This document shows positions 58,052-64,000 of a stretch of 64,000 bases of DNA, piece after piece (positions within the stretch are counted from its first letter, which is position 1; every line of letters begins with the position of its first letter). The stretch comes from Nepenthes gracilis (lineage: Eukaryota; Streptophyta; Magnoliopsida; Caryophyllales; Nepenthaceae): NCBI GenBank assembly GCA_033239525.1, contig BSYO01000038.1, forward strand, positions 9,055,041 through 9,119,040. The letters run 5' to 3'. The notes beneath the pieces are model-generated. The model saw only the letters and a program-made list of their open reading frames with translations, had not been told where the DNA came from and ran no database searches. The position numbers were made by a program, and so were the translations under genes.

Positions 58052-58070
58052 AAAGGACAAAGTCTTATTC
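58052..58070 (-). terminator. Poly(A)-signal-like block, element D antisense gene
   Basis: The minus strand reads GAATAAGACTTTGTCCTTT, about 70 bp after the stop at 58138. Conserved with B and C. Confidence 0.45.
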
Positions 58071-58137
58071 ACAAAAAAGATTTTCTCAACAAGTATGACA
58101 AAACAAAAAACAAGATAAAGGAAAAAGAGGCAGCATG

Positions 58138-60199
58138 TCAAGGGAGTGCCACTCGGTCTCTTCCTCTCTGAGCCTCATGAGCTCCTGAGGATCCCGTCTG
58201 CTCCGCCGGAACTGTCTCCTCAAGCGTAAGAGGTTCGCCGGCAATATTCCCGAGGAGGGCCAGGGAAAGGCCTACCATCGACGCCGTACAAGTCTTCCAT
58301 GCTCAAGGCACCGGCATTCCTGGGATCGAGGACGGCCACAGGGAACCGCGGATGGATCAATCGCGCCACTCGGCGGCACATGCGAACACTGTCCCGAAAC
58401 TCTTGTCCAAAGACAGAGCCATCTCAAAGAATCTGCATGGACGTCCTCAACCTCTCCTCCCCGGCGAAGGATCCGTTCCCGAAGGAGGCTCGCCTGTGCC
58501 GCAGATCCTTGACGGTGGCCTCAAGAGAAGCGATCTTCTCCTTTGCTCCCGCCCAGCTCTGCTTCCGCCTTGCCAAGTCCTTTCACGAGTGGCATTTGAG
58601 GACCTCACTTCTAGGCGGGATTGAGCAATCACTCCCACTAGCCCGTTGAGACCGGCTATCAAGCTCTGGAGCTGCCACAGGAAAGTTCATCAAGGCATGA
58701 ACAATGAAAGGCAAAGAAAGGAAGGAAGCAACGGGCTACCTTAGAAACAAGAGGGTCGTCCCCTAGGCCACACTTCACGTGGGACTCGGACTCTGCGCAG
58801 CGCTCCTAAGCCCGCAGCGCCGCCTGATCACCAACTCATCGGCCTACAAAATCACCCCAAGGCTCGCCTCGAATCGGCGCCCCTAAGAGCCTCGTGCAAC
58901 CGCTCGGCCTCACAACAACAGGCGCTCGGAAGGATCGGAAGGCGCGAACTCACAACACTCAAATCCACGACCTCCACCATCTCCCTGGATCATTTCGATC
59001 GACATCCCCCTCTCAGAATCCCTCGCGGCACTCCCGCCTCCTATGTCCTCGGGAGGATGATCAACTCTGCCCGAGACGTCACCAAGCAAAGTAATGGGAG
59101 CGCCGGGAACAAAGTCATCACTCACCTTTTTGAATGCCCGAGGACCGCGCGATTTGAGGAAGAATCTCCGCAGATGTACTAGGGAGAGTAGCAGTGGAAG
59201 AGAAGGCGAGACCGCCAAATCCCAAGGGCCCCTGAAGAGAGGCTTCAGTCCTCATCCTCTTGATCAGAGGAACGTCATCATCATCATCATCACAAGAGGT
59301 CCGGGTCTCGTAAAGCTCTATTCCACACAACACTCTTGAGGGCTCTACCGAGGTAGGTGCAATTGGAAGTGAAGACGAGACCCCACCTTCGAGGACTCGT
59401 AAAAGAGCCACCCACCTTGTAGGCAGAGAAGCATACGCCATCGCCGCTATGTCCTCGATATCAAAATCCTCATCATCACTCGAGGAGCGCTCGCATGGGT
59501 CCCCGGTCCTCGTTCTCTCCTCGGCCGCAACGAGAGGAACTCCGGGGAGCCTCGTCCCACGGTTCCCACTTGGCTTCCCTGAATTTGTCGGCCGGCCGGC
59601 CCGATGTTGCGCTTTTGTTCAAATGGAAGGTCCACAGTTTCTGGGTTCTAACTCCGTGTGCGCCTTCACTTCCTTCCTGGTCTTCCTTGAAGGGTCGAGT
59701 AGTACTTGCTAGCCACCTTCCCCCACGTAGTGGAATGGCCCAGTTTCTCGTAAACGCCAAGGAAGAAGAATTTGTCCTTCCAACCCCTCAGGAATCCGGG
59801 TTGCGCCACATAGTGAAGAAAACTCCGGCGGGAGTCATCACGATCCAGTCAAGGTTTCAAGTAAAGCGAACAAGACTTATCTATGAGAGCAATCAAGAGC
59901 TTCTCATGACATCGGTTTGGACACAAGGACACCGAGATACCTCATCGCATTCGGCCGATAGCGAGAGGCACACCAAGCGCCCTCATAATGTCATAGAGCT
60001 CCACCGGAATGGAAAACCGTAGCCCGCCTTTAAGGTGGGCCTCATAAACGGTGATGAAGCCATCCGGAGGGTACAACGCCCTATCATGCGGCTCCGGAAT
60101 CATCATAGCCATAGACTCAGGGATCTGATACTGAGCTCGGATCTCCGCAAGCTTGTCGAGCGTCACCGTGGAAGCAATGTCTCTCACTCCAGGCGCCAT
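58138..60199 (-). CDS. Element D antisense gene, decayed but near full length
   Basis: ATG at 60199-60197 begins MAPGVRDIASTVTLDKL, followed by YQIPESMAMMIPEPHDRA and GFITVYEAHLKGGLRFSIPV. Frame changes follow. The acidic linker (59440-59118) has SCDDDDDDVPLIKRMRTEAS. After the 68-bp intron come the coiled coil and MCRRVARLIHPRFPVAVLDP plus RNAGALSMEDLYGV (about 58350-58250). TGA at 58140-58138. Very similar to C over the N-terminal 80 residues, indicating shared ancestry and slow protein change there. Confidence 0.72.
58672..58739 (-). other. Intron of element D antisense gene
   Basis: 68 bp on the minus strand, TTTCTAAG|GTAGCCC to CCTGTGGCAG|CTCCAGAG. Same exon borders as B and C. Confidence 0.75.
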
Positions 60200-60292
60200 G
60201 AAAACCAAAGAAAGGAAGAGAAAACGGTTTTCGAATTTTAAGAAGGAAACGGAAAACAAAGCGCGAAGATGAAAAAACCAAGGCAACGGGAG

Positions 60293-60306
60293 GTTTAAAT
60301 AAACCC
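60293..60306 (-). promoter_or_regulatory. TATA-like box of element D antisense gene
   Basis: Minus strand GGGTTTATTTAAAC, about 95 bp before the ATG at 60199. Identical to the box in C. Confidence 0.55.
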
Positions 60307-60556
60307 TAGAGTACGGAAAACGTTCTCATTACCCTTCGCCACGCGTCGACAGGCCATTCGCCTCAGAAGTCTGGCGATCTTTCCTTCCCAAAGCGCTTGA
60401 TCACACGTCACATCAGCAGGATACGGCATTTAATGCTCCAACAGGAAAGTGAAACGGCGGCCCAGAAGAGGTCCGAGGACAACCACATGTCAAGGTCAAC
60501 ATAGAGCTCGCCACCAGGGCACACACTCTCGGATGACTGACATCTCCAGCAGACCG

Positions 60557-61566
60557 ACGAGGCCCCAGTACAAAGGCCCATAAAAACACGGCCCAATTAA
60601 AGAAGCCCAGAAACACTCCCACAAGCAGAAGAGACCAGATGGCCCAAGTGAGAAGCCCAAGGGCCGAGAGCCCAAGAGGTTTCGCAACTGCCCGAGCGGC
60701 CAGGAAGAATCTCTCGGACTTTTCCCCAGAGGGCCACACAAGAGCTGTTCCTCCTCACAAGCCCGCGAGCTTACAAGGAGTCTCATGACAATCTTAGAAC
60801 TTTATTCATGGCCGAGAATGCCAATAGCCTACTTCGGGCTTTCCGAAAAGCTTTAAGCAATAATTTTATAAGCCGTCAACAGGGCACGCCTAGTCAAATC
60901 AAGGCAATATCCGCATCCACCACACCTCGACACACTCGAAGCTAATTTTAGGAGCCGTCCCGCATGCCACTCTCCACACGTTACCTCATTAATGGAAGCC
61001 AAAGGACCAATCCTCAACCGTCGGATGGACGCCACGTGTACACTCCCCAACGGCTCGGCTTCCACTATAAATACACAGCAAGACCCCCTTTCCAAGGGGA
61101 GGGTTTTTCCAGACTCAACAACTCTAAGCCCTAAAGCTTCAACCAGGCACTCTCTCTCCACACTCAACTCCTCAAAGAAGAGCAAAAAGACTCCCGGAAA
61201 ATAGCTTCCTTGGAGATAAACACAAAACGTGAGATAGGGGAAGGGATTAACCCTCACAACCGTACTTTAAAATCTCCAACCCATATAAATGAAGCTCTTT
61301 ATATTTGAGCCTCGTGGTTTTTCCTCCCCATTCAAGAGGAGGTTTTCCACGTGAAACATCCGGTCTCAATCCTCATCTCGTGTCCAACACATCATTCACT
61401 TGTGTTTGCACGGCTCCACGATGGACCGGACGACGGACGCGCCTCGCATCTCGGCCGTGTTGGACCCCTTGGATCCAACACCCCTCATTAACGAGCCTTT
61501 CTGAGAGATCCATTGGGGGGCCCCCAACCTGTGCATCTCTCGGACCCGTGGAGCCAGAACGCAACA
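60557..61566 (+). repeat. Element D 3' LTR
   Basis: About 1010 bp, ending GCAACA before the duplication CAATC. G-box-like CCACGTGTAC at about 61031 and TATAAATA at about 61064. The PPT before it is not recognisable. Confidence 0.82.
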
Positions 61567-61571
61567 CAATC

Positions 61572-63662
<2,091 letters not shown>

Positions 63663-64000
63663 GTTGCTCTCTTTCTTCACACTCCTATTGGATATTAATA
63701 TGTATGCATGTAGCATAATGCTATTGTAAGTTAACTGTAATTGGAGGAAAAAAAAAGATGAGGTAGACTCAAAAAATCTTGGAGTAATGTTATAAAAATA
63801 ATTTAAAATTGTTCATATCTTTGAATGATATTGTTCTAAATTGATTGTAATAACAAAAAAGAATCCTTATAGTCAACCACACTTACGAAGGCTTAAGGAT
63901 TTGTCATTGTTGTGGCTTATTGAAGCGTACATTCTCTATTACTTCATTGTGCATTCATGGTTATATTTTAGCTGCTAAGCTAATTGATGTTTGGGCAATT
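63663..64000 (+). other. PCNA intron 3, incomplete
   Basis: Begins GTTGCTCTC after codon 190. No sequence matching the last PCNA exon is seen before the window ends. Confidence 0.8.

Larger units (their letters stand above)
55771..61566 (+). mobile_element. Element D: Tat-type, gag plus antisense gene, no pol
   Basis: LTRs at 55771-56494 and about 60557-61566, flanked by a perfect 5-bp duplication CAATC (55766-55770, 61567-61571). The interior has a PBS (56496), short gag (plus), tandem repeats and antisense gene (minus). No RT, RNase H or integrase is seen in about 4 kb. The LTRs are related to those of C. It ends only about 430 bp before the E2F sites of PCNA. Confidence 0.87.

Overview
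The window is nuclear DNA of a flowering plant, probably a eudicot. Genes have GT-AG introns, intergenic DNA is very AT-rich, and most of the sequence is LTR retrotransposons nested in and between a few host genes. I cannot name the species.

Host genes, left to right: (1) a SABATH-family carboxyl methyltransferase on the minus strand, four exons spread over 13.6 kb (1610-15179), with one in-frame TGA in the last exon; (2) a single-exon GH17 (beta-1,3-glucanase-like) gene on the minus strand (28744-30045) whose usual catalytic acid and two other active-site glutamates are replaced; (3) a two-LIM-domain protein of the plant WLIM type on the plus strand (42875-46812, five coding exons); (4) the first three coding exons of PCNA on the plus strand (62121-63662), which runs off the right edge and has paired E2F-type sites upstream.

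Mobile DNA: a copia-type solo LTR (235-980). Element A (2584-12831, target-site duplication CATGA) is a full-length but decayed Ty3/gypsy element of the Tat type sitting inside intron 3 of the methyltransferase. Fragment B (17.5-20.8 kb) has no LTRs. A decayed chromovirus (about 20.8-27.2 kb) is split by a 2.3-kb solo LTR (22014-24351). Element E (30819-about 38655) has its right LTR cut off. An LTR fragment F lies at about 38.66-40.9 kb. Elements C (49140-about 55305, minus) and D (55771-61566, plus, duplication CAATC) lie head to head about 0.46 kb apart.

The most interesting shared structure is an antisense gene carried by A, B, C, D and E. It runs opposite to gag/pol and encodes a conserved N-terminal domain, an acidic linker and a C-terminal coiled coil ending in a P-x-FP...LD-x-RN motif. 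A short intron (67-91 bp) lies just before the coiled-coil exon in all five copies. Three copies share a TATA-like box about 95-130 bp before the ATG, and three share a poly(A)-signal-like block after the stop. B, C, D and E have gag and this antisense gene but no recognisable pol, so they look like a non-autonomous lineage that kept the antisense gene while losing reverse transcriptase and integrase. A different tandem-repeat array sits where the two convergent transcription units meet in A, B, C and D.
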